This document shows, piece by piece, positions 43,175 through 52,237 of a DNA stretch of 64,000 nt; positions within the stretch are counted from its first letter, which is position 1, and each line of letters starts with the position of its first letter. Source of the stretch: Caulobacter sp. BK020 (GTDB lineage Bacteria; Pseudomonadota; Alphaproteobacteria; Caulobacterales; Caulobacteraceae); assembly GCF_004342605.1 (NCBI RefSeq), contig NZ_SLZL01000008.1, positions 62,001-126,000 of the forward strand. Direction: 5' to 3'. The position numbers and the translations under genes are program-made. The notes below the pieces were generated by a model that had not been told where the DNA came from, made no database searches, and was given only the letters and a program-made list of their open reading frames with translations.

Positions 43175-44593
43175 ATGATCCAGCGTCGACGACCCGTCCC
43201 CTTCGAACTCGGCCCCGTGCACTTCATCGGCATCGGCGGCATCGGCATGTCCGGCATCGCCGAGATCATGATCCGCATCGGCTACACCGTGCAGGGCAGC
43301 GACGCCAAGGCCAGCGCCAACACCGAGCGGCTGGAAAAGCTGGGCGCGCGGATCTTCATCGGCCACGACGCGGCCCATGTCGACGGGGCCTCGGCTGTCG
43401 TCTATTCGACCGCGGTCAAGGCCGACAATCCCGAGATGGTCGCCGGCCGCGACAAGCGCCTGCCGCTGGTGCGCCGCGCCGAGATGCTGGCCGAGCTGAT
43501 GAGACTTCAGTTTTCAGTGGCCGTGGGCGGCACGCACGGCAAGACCACCACCACCTCGATGGTCGCCGCCCTGCTGGACGCCGGCGCGCTGGACCCGACC
43601 GTGGTCAATGGCGGCATCATCAACGCCTACGGCACCAACGCCAAGGTCGGCGAAGGCGACTGGATCGTGGTCGAGGCCGACGAGAGCGACGGCAGCTTCC
43701 TGAAGCTGAAATCCACCGTGGCCATCGTCACCAACATCGACGCCGAGCACCTGGACCACTGGGGCGACTTCGACGCGGTCAAGAAGGGCTTCCGCGACTT
43801 CGTCGAGAACATCCCGTTCTACGGCTTCGCCGCGGTGTGCATCGACCATCCCGAGGTCCAGGCCCTGACCGCCCGGATCGAGAATCGCCGCCTGGTCACC
43901 TACGGGACCAATCCCCAGGCCGAGGTGCGGGTCTCCAACATCCAAATGGGTCCCGATGGGGCGCAGTTCGACATCGTCGTCTCGCCGCTGTCGGGCGAAC
44001 AGGTCCGTTACGAGGGCCTGAAGATGCCGATGGCGGGCCATCACAACGTGCTCAACGCCACCGCCGCCGTGGCCGTGGCCCGCGAGCTGGGCGTCGACGC
44101 CGAGGCCATCCGCGCCGGCCTGGCCGGCTTCGGCGGGGTCAAGCGCCGCTTCACCACCACGGGCGTCGCCAACGGAATCCGGATCGTCGACGACTATGGC
44201 CACCACCCGGTCGAGATCGCCGCCGTGCTGAAGGCCGCCCGCGCGGTCTCGACCGGCAAGGTGATCGCCGTGGTCCAGCCGCACCGTTTCACCCGCCTGC
44301 GCGACCTGATGACCGAGTTCAGCAGCTGCTTCAACGACGCCGACACGGTGATCGTCGCCGACGTCTATACGGCCGGCGAGCAGCCGATCGAGGGCGTCGA
44401 CCGCGACCACCTGGTCGAAGGCCTCAAGAAGTTCGGCCACCGCCGCGCCCTGCCGCTGGAAAGCCCCGCCGCCCTGCCGGCCCTGGTCGCCCAGGAGGCC
44501 CAGCCCGGCGACCTTGTCGTGCTGCTGGGCGCCGGCGACATCACCGCGTGGGCCTATGCCCTGCCGGGGCAACTGGAAGCGCTGGCGAAGTAG
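43175..44593 (+). CDS. murC: UDP-N-acetylmuramate--L-alanine ligase MurC
   Basis: 472 aa. Adds the first amino acid, L-Ala, to UDP-MurNAc. N-terminal [21 protein letters not shown] loop [58 protein letters not shown] and [14 protein letters not shown]. Complete. A 277-bp region precedes it, so it probably has its own promoter after the antisense gene. No strong ribosome-binding site is visible before ATG 43175. Confidence 0.97.
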   Translation: MIQRRRPVPFELGPVHFIGIGGIGMSGIAEIMIRIGYTVQGSDAKASANTERLEKLGARIFIGHDAAHVDGASAVVYSTAVKADNPEMVAGRDKRLPLVRRAEMLAELMRLQFSVAVGGTHGKTTTTSMVAALLDAGALDPTVVNGGIINAYGTNAKVGEGDWIVVEADESDGSFLKLKSTVAIVTNIDAEHLDHWGDFDAVKKGFRDFVENIPFYGFAAVCIDHPEVQALTARIENRRLVTYGTNPQAEVRVSNIQMGPDGAQFDIVVSPLSGEQVRYEGLKMPMAGHHNVLNATAAVAVARELGVDAEAIRAGLAGFGGVKRRFTTTGVANGIRIVDDYGHHPVEIAAVLKAARAVSTGKVIAVVQPHRFTRLRDLMTEFSSCFNDADTVIVADVYTAGEQPIEGVDRDHLVEGLKKFGHRRALPLESPAALPALVAQEAQPGDLVVLLGAGDITAWAYALPGQLEALAK

Positions 44594-44599
44594 ATTCTC

Positions 44600-44710
44600 G
44601 GGGGGAGGGCCCCCTCAGTCGCTCCGCGACAGCTCCCCCAGAGGGGGAGCAGCTTGGTTCAATAGATCCTCCCCCCTGGGGGAGGTGGCCCGTAGGGCCG
44701 GAGGGGGCTC
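44600..44710. repeat. Palindromic intergenic repeat between murC and murB
   Basis: The 122-bp gap is filled by nested hairpins. GCTCCCCC/GGGGGAGC (44632-44650) and CCTCCCCCCTGGGGGAGG (near 44669-44686), plus GGCCC-GTA-GGGCC near 44688-44698, sit within flanks GGGCCCCCTC and GAGGGGGCTC. This is the pattern of short palindromic repeats dispersed in Caulobacter intergenic gaps. Because it lies inside an operon it may attenuate or stabilise the murC-murB transcript. Confidence 0.75.
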
Positions 44711-44715
44711 GGGCA

Positions 44716-45618
44716 ATGAGCTGGAAGCAAAATCTCCCCGCCGTTCGCGGCAAGCTGCTGGTCGACGAGGCCCTGGCGCCGTTCACCTGGTTCCGGGTCG
44801 GCGGCCCGGCCGACGTGGTGTTCCTGCCGGCCGACGAGCAGGACCTGGCCGATTTCCTCAAGACGCTGGACCCGGCCGTGCCGGTGCTGGCCATCGGCGT
44901 CGGCTCCAACCTGCTGGTCCGCGACGGCGGCGTCGACGGGGTGGTGATCCGGCTGGGCAAGGGCTTCAACACCGTCGAGGCCCTGGGCAATAATCTTATC
45001 AAGGCGGGCGGCGCCGTCCCCGACGCCATCCTGGCCCGCAAGGCGGCCGAGGCCGGCATCGCGGGCCTGGAATTCTACGCTGGCATCCCCGGCACGGTCG
45101 GCGGCGCGGTGATCATGAACGCCGGATGCTACGGCTCCGAGACCGTCAACGTCGTGAAGTCCGTCCGCGTCATGGACCGGGCCGGCCAGGTGCGCGATCT
45201 GGCGGTCGACGACCTGCACTACACCTATCGCCACAGCGCCCTGCAGGACGGCGAGACCGTGATCGTGCTGGACGCCGTCTTCGAGGGGACGCCCGGCGAT
45301 CCGTCCGAGATCAAGGCCCGCATGCGCGAGATCACCGAGCGCCGCGAGACCACCCAGCCGATCCGCGAGAAGACCGGCGGCTCGACCTTCAAGAACCCGC
45401 CGGGCCACTCGTCATGGAAGCTGGTCGACGAGGCCGGCTGGCGCGGGCGGCTCTATGGCGGGGCGATGTTCTCGCCCCTGCACAGCAACTTCCTGATCAA
45501 CACCGGCGAAGCCACCGCCGCCGACCTGGAAGGCCTGGGCGACACGGTCCGCGCCGACGTGCTGGCCAAGACCGGGATCCAGCTGGACTGGGAGATCAAG
45601 CGGATCGGGCGGGCGTAG
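44716..45618 (+). CDS. murB: UDP-N-acetylenolpyruvoylglucosamine reductase MurB
   Basis: 300 aa FAD enzyme that reduces UDP-GlcNAc-enolpyruvate to UDP-MurNAc with NADPH. FAD-binding features: [57 protein letters not shown]. The proton-donor Ser lies in [12 protein letters not shown], and [19 protein letters not shown] ends the fold. Last recognised wall gene of the cluster here; ddl and ftsQAZ do not follow. Confidence 0.97.
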   Translation: MSWKQNLPAVRGKLLVDEALAPFTWFRVGGPADVVFLPADEQDLADFLKTLDPAVPVLAIGVGSNLLVRDGGVDGVVIRLGKGFNTVEALGNNLIKAGGAVPDAILARKAAEAGIAGLEFYAGIPGTVGGAVIMNAGCYGSETVNVVKSVRVMDRAGQVRDLAVDDLHYTYRHSALQDGETVIVLDAVFEGTPGDPSEIKARMREITERRETTQPIREKTGGSTFKNPPGHSSWKLVDEAGWRGRLYGGAMFSPLHSNFLINTGEATAADLEGLGDTVRADVLAKTGIQLDWEIKRIGRA

Positions 45619-45637
45619 TTTTTCAACCGCTGTGACC

Positions 45638-45719
45638 GGGGACATGCACTTGTGCGTGTCCCCAAGTCCAGGCTCGGCGCCTCTGATGCGGCTGGGGACA
45701 CGCACAAGTGCATGTCCCC
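45638..45719. repeat. REPIN-like element: two inverted 26-nt palindromic arms
   Basis: A 26-nt sequence at 45638-45663, beginning GGGGACATGCAC and ending GCGTGTCCCC, recurs as its exact reverse complement at 45694-45719 around a 30-nt spacer. Each arm is itself an imperfect palindrome. Paired palindromes ending in TGTCCCC are typical of REP elements mobilised in trans by REP-associated tyrosine (Y1) transposases. No such transposase gene is in the window. It lies between murB and the M28 peptidase gene. Confidence 0.75.
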
Positions 45720-45811
45720 GTCTCAGCCCAAAGGTTACGGATAGTTCATCCGGTTGTTGCCTATTCCCGGCGCATAGCGGTGCTATGAACCCCTCGAACG
45801 AGGGAGATTTC

Positions 45812-47221
45812 ATGCGCCTGCTCCGTACCCTGCTGACCGCCGCCGCCGTTTCCGCCCTGCTGGCCGGGGCGTCGCACGCTCAAGACGCCAAGACCGCCGA
45901 GGCCCTGCGCGACAAGGCCCTGCTGGACCGCACGGCCTGGGACGTCACCGAGGACCTGACCACCACCATCGGCCCGCGCCTGGTCGGCTCGCCGGCCATG
46001 GCCCGCGCCAAGGACTGGAGCGTCGCCAAGTTCAAGGCCCTGGGCTTCACCAACGTCAAGGTCGAGGAGTTCGCCAAGCCGTCGTGGACGCGCGGCGAGG
46101 AGAGCGCCGAGCTGGTCGCCCCCTATCCCATGAAGCTCGACATCGTCGGCCTGGGCCGCACCGTGCCGACCCCCGCGGGCGGGATCGAGGCCGAGGTGGC
46201 GCTGTTCAAGACCTATGCTGAACTGATCGCCGCGCCGGAAAGCGCCGTGAAGGGCAAGATCGTGGTGATCACCCAGCCGATGGTCCGCGCCCAGGACGGC
46301 GCCGGCTATGGCGTAGCCGGGATCTCGCGCCGGTCCGGGCCCGTCGAGGCCGCCAAGCGCGGCGCGGTCGGCCTGCTGATCCGCTCGGTCTCGACCTCGG
46401 ACTCCACCGTGCCGCACACCGGCGTCACCGCCTTCGGCGACGGCGTCGTCTCGATCCCCTCGGCCGCCGTGGGCGTGCCGGAGGCCGAGCAGCTGGAGCG
46501 CCTGGCCGCCAAGGGCCCGCTGCGGATCAAGCTGAAGCTGGCCTCGACCGTCGACCCGGCCGACGTGGCCTGGAACATTTCGGGCGAGATCAAGGGCTCC
46601 GAAAAGCCCGACGAGGTGATCGTCATCGGCGGCCACCTGGACAGCTGGGACGTCGGCACCGGCGCCCTGGACGACGCCACCGGCGTGGCGATCACCACCG
46701 CCGCCGCCAAGCTGATCGGCGACCTGCCCAAGCATCCCAAGCGCACCATCCGCGTGGTGATGTTCGGCTCCGAAGAAAGCGGCGGCTCGTCGGAAGCCTA
46801 TCTGGCCGCCCACAAGGACGAGGTCCCCAAGATCGTCCTGGCCGGCGAGAGCGATAGCGGCGCCGACCGCGTCTACAGCCTGCAGATCGCCAAGGGCGCG
46901 GCCGACCATCCGGCCATGAAGACCGCCGCCCGCGTCCTGGCCCCGCTGAAGATCTATCTGGACCGCAACCCGCCGGCCCACGCCGGGGCCGATATCGAGG
47001 GCCTGGAAGGCGCCGGCGTGCCGGTGGTGGCCCTGAACCAGGACGCCAGCCGCTACTTCGACTACCACCACACGATGGACGACACCCTCAACAAGGTGCG
47101 GCCGGACGAACTGGCCCAGAACGTCGCCGCCTGGGCCAGCTTCATCTACCTGGTGGCCGACAGCGACATCGACTTCCGCGCGCTCAGCGCCGCGGCGCCG
47201 GCGTCGGCTTCGGGACACTAG
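45812..47221 (+). CDS. Secreted M28-family metallopeptidase
   Basis: 469 aa with a Sec signal (MRLLRTLLTAAAVSALLAGASHAQ). A protease-associated (PA) domain (VKGKIVVITQPMVRAQDGAG, AAKRGAVGLLIRSVST) precedes the M28 zinc aminopeptidase domain. Metal ligands appear in VIGGHLDSWDVGTGALDDATG (His, Asp), FGSEESGGSSEAYLA (Glu pair) and FDYHHTMDDTLNKV (His). It trims N-terminal residues from peptides in the periplasm or outside; glutamate carboxypeptidase-like specificity cannot be excluded. ATG 45812 has GAGGGAG upstream; ATG 45785 is a weaker alternative. Confidence 0.92.
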   Translation: MRLLRTLLTAAAVSALLAGASHAQDAKTAEALRDKALLDRTAWDVTEDLTTTIGPRLVGSPAMARAKDWSVAKFKALGFTNVKVEEFAKPSWTRGEESAELVAPYPMKLDIVGLGRTVPTPAGGIEAEVALFKTYAELIAAPESAVKGKIVVITQPMVRAQDGAGYGVAGISRRSGPVEAAKRGAVGLLIRSVSTSDSTVPHTGVTAFGDGVVSIPSAAVGVPEAEQLERLAAKGPLRIKLKLASTVDPADVAWNISGEIKGSEKPDEVIVIGGHLDSWDVGTGALDDATGVAITTAAAKLIGDLPKHPKRTIRVVMFGSEESGGSSEAYLAAHKDEVPKIVLAGESDSGADRVYSLQIAKGAADHPAMKTAARVLAPLKIYLDRNPPAHAGADIEGLEGAGVPVVALNQDASRYFDYHHTMDDTLNKVRPDELAQNVAAWASFIYLVADSDIDFRALSAAAPASASGH

Positions 47222-47239
47222 GCCAGCGGGCTCCGACGA

Positions 47240-47269
47240 GGGATGCGAGGGGATCGCCCCTCGCATCCC
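47240..47269. terminator. Hairpin after the M28 peptidase gene
   Basis: GGGATGCGAGGGG (47240-47252) and CCCCTCGCATCCC (47257-47269) make a perfect 13-bp stem with an ATCG loop, 18 bp after the stop codon. No T-run follows, as is common for GC-rich genomes, so termination is probable but may depend on Rho. Confidence 0.65.
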
Positions 47270-47295
47270 CCGCCGAACGCGCTATATCCACGCCC

Positions 47296-47790
47296 ATGGC
47301 CGAAGCTTTCAACGACAAGACCCTGGCGGGCGACAAGGCGGTCCGCTACGCCGAGGTGGCCGACGAGATCGCCGCGGTGCTGGACGGCGAGACCAACCTG
47401 ACGGCGCGCATGGCCACCGTGGCCTCGATGCTGGCCAGCAGCTTCGACCACTATTTCTGGACCGGCTTCTACGTGGTGGATCCGGCCAAGGACCGCGAAC
47501 TGGTGGTCGGCCCCTATCAGGGAACCCTGGGTTGCCTGCGCATCGCCTTCGGGCGCGGCGTCTGCGGCGCGGCGGCGGAGACCGGCCAGACCCAGCTGGT
47601 CGCGGACGTCCATGCCTTTCCGGGGCACATCGCCTGCGACAGCCGCTCGCAAAGCGAGATCGTCGTGCCGGTGTTCGACGCCTCGGGAACGCTGCTGGCG
47701 GTGTTCGACGTCGACTCCGATAAGCCGGCGGCGTTCGACGCCGTCGACCAGCATGGCCTGGAAAAGATCCTGAAGACCACATTCGCCTGA
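47296..47790 (+). CDS. msrC: Free methionine-(R)-sulfoxide reductase (GAF-domain fRMsr)
   Basis: 164 aa single GAF domain. The three catalytic cysteines are present: Cys80 (GTLGCLRIAFG), Cys90 (GRGVCGAAAETG) and Cys114 (GHIACDSRSQSEIVVP), with the same spacing as E. coli fRMsr (84/94/118). It reduces free L-methionine-R-sulfoxide using thioredoxin. The SRSQSEIVVPVF signature and ALFDVDSD-like AVFDVDSDKP complete the match. Cytoplasmic oxidative-repair enzyme; monocistronic. Confidence 0.95.
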   Translation: MAEAFNDKTLAGDKAVRYAEVADEIAAVLDGETNLTARMATVASMLASSFDHYFWTGFYVVDPAKDRELVVGPYQGTLGCLRIAFGRGVCGAAAETGQTQLVADVHAFPGHIACDSRSQSEIVVPVFDASGTLLAVFDVDSDKPAAFDAVDQHGLEKILKTTFA

Positions 47791-47873
47791 GAAGCGTATC
47801 GGGCCGATACAAAGTGGCCCGGTGGTTGCAATCCTGATCCACATCTTTCCCTAACCGGATCGGATTAGGACAT

Positions 47874-49010
47874 ATGGCGATGCTGGATATCGAGACCCTC
47901 CACCCGCTGGCCCTGAACGAGGCCGATCTGCGGACCTGGCGCGACATGGCGGCGGCGCAGCCGGCGTTCCATAGCCCGCTGCTGGGTCCCGACTTCGCGC
48001 GCGCCGTCGGGGCGGTGCGTGACGACGCCCGGGTGGCCGTGATCCGCCGCCGTGGCGAAACCCTGGGCTTTCTGCCGCATCATCGCCGTCCCGGGGCCAT
48101 GGCCCGGCCGATCGGCTCGCCGCTGGCGGACTATCACGGCCTGGTCTCGCGCCCGGACGCCGGCCTGACCGCCCCCGAGGTGCTGCGCGCCGCCGACCTG
48201 ACCGCCTATCGCTATACCGGCCTGATCGATCCCCACGGCGTGTTCGGCCGGACCGAGACCAAGGCCGCCCACGTGATCGACCTGGCCGGGACCGAGGCCG
48301 AGGCCTATCTGGAGGCCGTCCGCGCCGCCAGCCCCAAGAAGATCAAGAACTGGCGCCGGCTGGACAACAAGCTGGAGCGCGAGGCGGGCGCGGTCACCCT
48401 GGTCGGCCCCGACCACTCCCGCGAGGCCTTCGACCAGTTGATCGCCTGGAAGCGCGAACAGCTGGAACGCACCGGCGTCCACGACTTCCTGGGTCCCGAC
48501 TGGACGCGCGGCCTGATGCTGGACCTGTTCCAGAAGCGGACAGGCCCGTTCCAGGGGCTGATGATCAATCTCTACGCCGGCGGCCAGCTGGTGGCCGGCC
48601 ATTTCGGCGTGCGGCTGGACGGCGTCTATCACCCCTGGATCGCCTCGACCAATCCGGCCCATGGCGAGTGGTCGCCGGGCCAGATCTTCTTCATGCGCGC
48701 CATCGCCGCCATGCCGGGCCTGGGCCTGCACCACTACGACCTCGGCCCCGGCCACGACCACTACAAGGGGGCCTACGCGCTCAGCCAGGTCCAGATCGGC
48801 GAGGGCACGGCCACGGCCGCGACCATGGCCGGCCGCGTGGCCCATTCGCTGGACGGGGTTTTGGCCCTGGCCGGTTCGCGGGGCGCGGGCCCGGTCGGGC
48901 GGCTGACCCGCCGGATGGAGGCCATCGCCAGCGTCGAGCTGACCATGGGCGGGCGGATGCGCGGCCTGGTCGACGCCTTCGCTAACCAAGCGCAAAGGCG
49001 CGGCGGATAA
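47874..49010 (+). CDS. CelD/BcsL-type GNAT acetyltransferase, HfsK-like
   Basis: 378 aa with the two-lobed CelD/FemAB-like GNAT fold: N-lobe (FHSPLLGPDFARAVGAVRDDARVAVIRRRGETLGFLPHH) and C-lobe (GPFQGLMINLYAGGQLVAGHFGVRLDGVYHPWIASTNPAHGEWSPGQIFFMRAIAA). Family members acetylate extracellular polysaccharide precursors; HfsK in Caulobacter modifies holdfast. The motif LGPGHDHYKGAY is typical. Next gene is a GT2, supporting polysaccharide work. Whether this is HfsK itself or a paralogue cannot be told. ATG 47874 follows AGGACAT. Confidence 0.83.
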   Translation: MAMLDIETLHPLALNEADLRTWRDMAAAQPAFHSPLLGPDFARAVGAVRDDARVAVIRRRGETLGFLPHHRRPGAMARPIGSPLADYHGLVSRPDAGLTAPEVLRAADLTAYRYTGLIDPHGVFGRTETKAAHVIDLAGTEAEAYLEAVRAASPKKIKNWRRLDNKLEREAGAVTLVGPDHSREAFDQLIAWKREQLERTGVHDFLGPDWTRGLMLDLFQKRTGPFQGLMINLYAGGQLVAGHFGVRLDGVYHPWIASTNPAHGEWSPGQIFFMRAIAAMPGLGLHHYDLGPGHDHYKGAYALSQVQIGEGTATAATMAGRVAHSLDGVLALAGSRGAGPVGRLTRRMEAIASVELTMGGRMRGLVDAFANQAQRRGG

Positions 49011-49034
49011 GCTGGGCCAAAGCCTGGAGTCGCC

Positions 49035-49955
49035 ATGCACGTCACGGTCATGATCCCCACCCAACGGCGTCTCGGCGGCCTGGCCGTCGCGGCGCGTTCG
49101 GTGTTCGCCCAGGTCGGCGTCGATTTCGCCCGCCTGGAGCTGGTGGTCGTCGACAACGACCAGGCGCCGTCGGCCCAGGCGACCGTCGCCGAACTGGCCG
49201 CCCGGGCTCCGTTTCCGGTCCATTACGTCCACGAGCCGCGCCCCGGCGTGGCCCATGCCCGCAACGCCGGCATGGCCAAGGCGGGCGGCGAGCTGATCGC
49301 CTTCCTCGACGACGACGAGGAGGCCCCGGCCGGATGGCTGGCGGCGTTGCTGGCCGCCCAGGCCCGCTACCAGGCCGACGTCGTGTTCGGACCGGTCCGG
49401 GCCCGCGCCCCGGCCAGCGTGACCCGGCACCGCGACTATCTGGAGCGCTTCTTCTCGCGCGAAGGCCCGGTCGAGGCCGGGGTCATCGACCACTATTACG
49501 GCTGCGGCGACAGCCTGCTGCGGCGCGCCGCCCTGCCCGACCCGGTCGCGCCGTTCGCCATCGAGCGCAACCACATCGGCGGCGAGGACGACATGCTGTT
49601 CGGCCACATGCGGGCCGGCGGCGCGCGGTTCGCCTGGGAGCCGGCGGCCTGGGTCTGGGAAGATCCCGTGCCCGATCGCCTCTCGCTGGATTACACGATC
49701 CGCCGCGCCTTCGCCTACGGCCAGGGCCCCTCGGCCCACTGCGCCGCCGCCAGCCCGCCCGACCGCCTGGGCGTCGCCCGCTGGATGGCCGTCGGCCTGG
49801 CCCAGAGCGCGTTGTTCGGCCTGGTGGCCGGCTTCAAGTGGCTGACCCGGGCCGGCGACCGCGCCGACTGGCTGGACCGCGCCGCCCGCGGCCTGGGCAA
49901 GACCCTGTGGTGGGGCCCGTTCAAGATCCAATTCTACGGAAGGACCGCGTCGTGA
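49035..49955 (+). CDS. Glycosyltransferase family 2
   Basis: 306 aa GT-A fold: TVMIPTQRRLGGLAVAARSVF, VVVDNDQAPSAQATV, PRPGVAHARNAGMAKAGGELIAFLDDDEEAPAGW (the DDD metal motif) and GCGDSLLRRAALPDP, with GGEDDMLFGHM near the acceptor base. A C-terminal hydrophobic stretch (GLAQSALFGLVAGFKWL) may attach it to the membrane. It transfers a sugar to a polysaccharide or lipid acceptor; the donor is unknown. It lies 24 bp after the acetyltransferase and overlaps the cupin gene (GTGA). Confidence 0.92.
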   Translation: MHVTVMIPTQRRLGGLAVAARSVFAQVGVDFARLELVVVDNDQAPSAQATVAELAARAPFPVHYVHEPRPGVAHARNAGMAKAGGELIAFLDDDEEAPAGWLAALLAAQARYQADVVFGPVRARAPASVTRHRDYLERFFSREGPVEAGVIDHYYGCGDSLLRRAALPDPVAPFAIERNHIGGEDDMLFGHMRAGGARFAWEPAAWVWEDPVPDRLSLDYTIRRAFAYGQGPSAHCAAASPPDRLGVARWMAVGLAQSALFGLVAGFKWLTRAGDRADWLDRAARGLGKTLWWGPFKIQFYGRTAS

Positions 49956-50887
49956 GCATCATCAGCGACTGGACCGACGACAAGGCCAAGGCTTTCGGCC
50001 GCGACAACCTGGTCTTCCAGCACGGCCTGCACCAGCGGCCGATGTTCGACGACGAGGGCCTGGCCCGCCTGCTGGACCAGTATCCGCGCGACCAGCTGGG
50101 CGTGTTCACCATGGGCGAGGACCCCAAGGCCTGGACCACCTGGCGCAAGGGCGCGGCGGGCAATCTGACCGGCGACCAACTCCTGGAGGCCGCCCAGGCC
50201 GGACGGATCTGGCTGAACCTGCGCAAGACCAACGACTTCGTGCCCGACTACGCCGCCCTCTGCGACGAGATCTTCGCCGAGAAGGAGGCCCGCGTCCCGG
50301 GCCTGAAGACCTTCAAGCGCGACCTGGGCATGCTGATCAGCAGCGCCAACGCCCAGGTCTTTTATCACCTGGACGTGCCGCTGGTGTCGCTGTGGCAGAT
50401 CCGCGGCCGGAAGAAGGTCTGGGTCTATCCGGTCGCCGATCCCTATGTGGGCGAACTGGCGCTTGAGAAGATCGTGCTGAAGGAAACGGCCGAGCAGTTC
50501 GCCTTCGACCCCGCCTGGGACGCCGGCGCGGAAGCCTATGACCTGACGCCCGGGACCATGGTCACCTGGCAGCAGAACGCCCCGCACCGGATCGAGAACG
50601 GGCCGATGCTGAACGTCTCGATCTCGATCGAATTCATGACCCCGCCGGCCCTGATGCGGGCCAATGTCATCTACGCCAACGGGGTGCTGCGCCGCCGGCT
50701 GGGCGCCCGGCCGCGCGTGCAGAGCGGCTTCGGGCCGACGGCCCTGGGCAAGCTGGCCGTGGCGCGCGGGGCCAAGGCCCTGAACCTGCAGACCCCGCAT
50801 GTGCGCCACCTGCCGGTGACCTTCGGCCTGGACGCCCAGCGGCCCGGGGTGCTGGTCGAGGGAGCCGGGGACGGGATCAGGTCCTAG
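49952..50887 (+). CDS. JmjC/cupin-8-type iron-binding protein
   Basis: 311 aa from GTG 49952, overlapping the GT2 stop. The double-stranded beta-helix core shows an HxD...H facial triad: His139 and Asp141 in VFYHLDVPLVSLWQIRGRKKVWVYP, His212 in WQQNAPHRIENG. This layout belongs to Fe(II)/2-oxoglutarate hydroxylases of the JmjC/cupin_8 group. It is co-transcribed with an acetyltransferase and a glycosyltransferase, so hydroxylation of a carbohydrate carrier or of a protein partner is possible. The substrate is unknown. Confidence 0.8.
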   Translation: MSIISDWTDDKAKAFGRDNLVFQHGLHQRPMFDDEGLARLLDQYPRDQLGVFTMGEDPKAWTTWRKGAAGNLTGDQLLEAAQAGRIWLNLRKTNDFVPDYAALCDEIFAEKEARVPGLKTFKRDLGMLISSANAQVFYHLDVPLVSLWQIRGRKKVWVYPVADPYVGELALEKIVLKETAEQFAFDPAWDAGAEAYDLTPGTMVTWQQNAPHRIENGPMLNVSISIEFMTPPALMRANVIYANGVLRRRLGARPRVQSGFGPTALGKLAVARGAKALNLQTPHVRHLPVTFGLDAQRPGVLVEGAGDGIRS

Positions 50888-51506
50888 GGCCAGCCGGTTC
50901 GGACCCGGCATCCCGCATCCACCCCGCCACCGGGTGATCGCCCAGCGCGGCGACCACCCCGGCGCGTTCGGCGGCGCTCTTGTTCTGGCTGAGCTTCCAG
51001 GTTCCCTCCAGCCGCTCGACGCTCAGGCGGCAGCCGATAATGCCCCGCAGCAGGGTCTCGAAACGCGCCGGAGTCATCTTGGCGCGGGTCCAAGGCGGCT
51101 TGGGCGCCAGGCGCGCCTCTTCCTGGGCCGAGAGGTCGTCGAGAAGCGCCAGGGTCTCCTCGGCCGACAGGGGCGCGACCAGACCCTCGGCCTCGACGGA
51201 GACGTAGTTCCAGGTCGGGACCTGATCCTCGCTGCCGTACCAGTCTGGGCTGACATAGGCGTCCGGGCCGGTCGCCAGGGCCACGGCGCGGAAGCCCTGC
51301 ACAACGAACGGCGCCAGGGCGTTGCCGCGCGACAGGTGGAAGTCGAGGGCGACCTCGCCGAAGTCCAGCTCGCGAACCACCACCGGAGCCTGGGCGACGA
51401 ACGGCCGGCCGCCGACGGCGGCCGCCAGGGTCACGAACGGATGGGCGCGGACGAAGGCCAGCAGCGCCTGGCGATCCTCGACCCGGAACCCCTTGGCCGG
51501 ATGCAT
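50877..51506 (-). CDS. PaiB-family FMN-binding regulator/oxidoreductase
   Basis: 209 aa. FMN-binding split-barrel protein: FVRAHPFVTLAAAVGGRPFVAQAPVVV, LDFHLSRGNALAP, YVSPDWYGSEDQVPTWNYVSVEAEG and the PaiB C-terminal helix region (RLEGTWKLSQNKSAAERAGVVAAL). PaiB members were described as negative regulators in Bacillus; most are of unknown activity. It is the last gene of the operon EamA-amidase-PaiB, with an ATGA overlap to the amidase, and overlaps the convergent cupin gene by 11 bp. Confidence 0.9.
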   Translation of the reverse strand: MHPAKGFRVEDRQALLAFVRAHPFVTLAAAVGGRPFVAQAPVVVRELDFGEVALDFHLSRGNALAPFVVQGFRAVALATGPDAYVSPDWYGSEDQVPTWNYVSVEAEGLVAPLSAEETLALLDDLSAQEEARLAPKPPWTRAKMTPARFETLLRGIIGCRLSVERLEGTWKLSQNKSAAERAGVVAALGDHPVAGWMRDAGSEPAGPRT

Positions 51507-52237
51507 CAGCCCGCCGCCCGCAGCAGGGCGACCAGCCGCGCCCGGGTCTCGCCGTCGGCGACGCCGTCGAAACGGGTCTGCAGCCAGTGGCGCTGGAAGG
51601 CGGCCACCACCGTCTCGGTCCATTCGTCGTACTGGCCCGACGGCGCGCAGTTGTAGCCCAGGCGGGTCAGGCCGGCCTGCAGGGCGAAGACGCCGGTTCC
51701 CTCCTCGCCCCGGCCCAGGGGCGCGCCCGGCGAGGGCGGCGGCTCGACCCACAGGCCGTGGCCAGCCTGCGCCAGGCGCTTCCAGGGGAACAGCTCGCCC
51801 GGATCGATCTTGCGGCCGGGGGCGATGTCGGAATGGCCCAGGATGCGGTCGTCGTCGATGGTCCAGCGCGAGCGGATGTCGGCCAGCAGGTTGATCACCG
51901 CCGCGACCTGGGCGTCGGGGAACGGACGATAGCCGAATTCGTGGCCGGGATTGACGATCTCGACGCCGATCGAGGCCGAGTTGATGTCCTTGACGCCCTT
52001 CCAGAAGGCGGCCCCGGCGTGCCAGGCGCGGCGCTCCTCGGGCACCAGCCGGAAGACCCGGCCGTCCTCCTCGACCATGTAGTGGGCCGAGACCTTGGCC
52101 TCCGGATCGCACAGCCGCGCCAGGGCCGCCTCGCCGGTCTCCATGCCGGTATAGTGCAGCACGATGCAGTCGGGCACGGCCTTGCGCGCGTCGAAGTTCG
52201 GCGACGGGGCGTCGATCAGCGCCTTGGGCGACGTCAT
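51506..52237 (-). CDS. Zinc N-acetylmuramoyl-L-alanine amidase (AmpD/AmiD type) with peptidoglycan-binding domain
   Basis: 243 aa. Amidase_2 domain with zinc ligands in CIVLHYTGMETGE (His), RRAWHAGAAFW and ILGHSDIAPGRKIDPG (His, Asp), and ASIGVEIVNPGHE. A C-terminal peptidoglycan-binding-like domain (VFALQAGLTRLGYNCAPSGQYDEWTETVVAAFQRHW) follows. There is no signal peptide, so it should work in the cytoplasm, removing the peptide from recycled anhydro-muropeptides, as AmpD does. ATG 52237 overlaps the EamA stop and its stop overlaps paiB, so translation is coupled. Recycling is inferred from family and location. Confidence 0.92.
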   Translation of the reverse strand: MTSPKALIDAPSPNFDARKAVPDCIVLHYTGMETGEAALARLCDPEAKVSAHYMVEEDGRVFRLVPEERRAWHAGAAFWKGVKDINSASIGVEIVNPGHEFGYRPFPDAQVAAVINLLADIRSRWTIDDDRILGHSDIAPGRKIDPGELFPWKRLAQAGHGLWVEPPPSPGAPLGRGEEGTGVFALQAGLTRLGYNCAPSGQYDEWTETVVAAFQRHWLQTRFDGVADGETRARLVALLRAAG

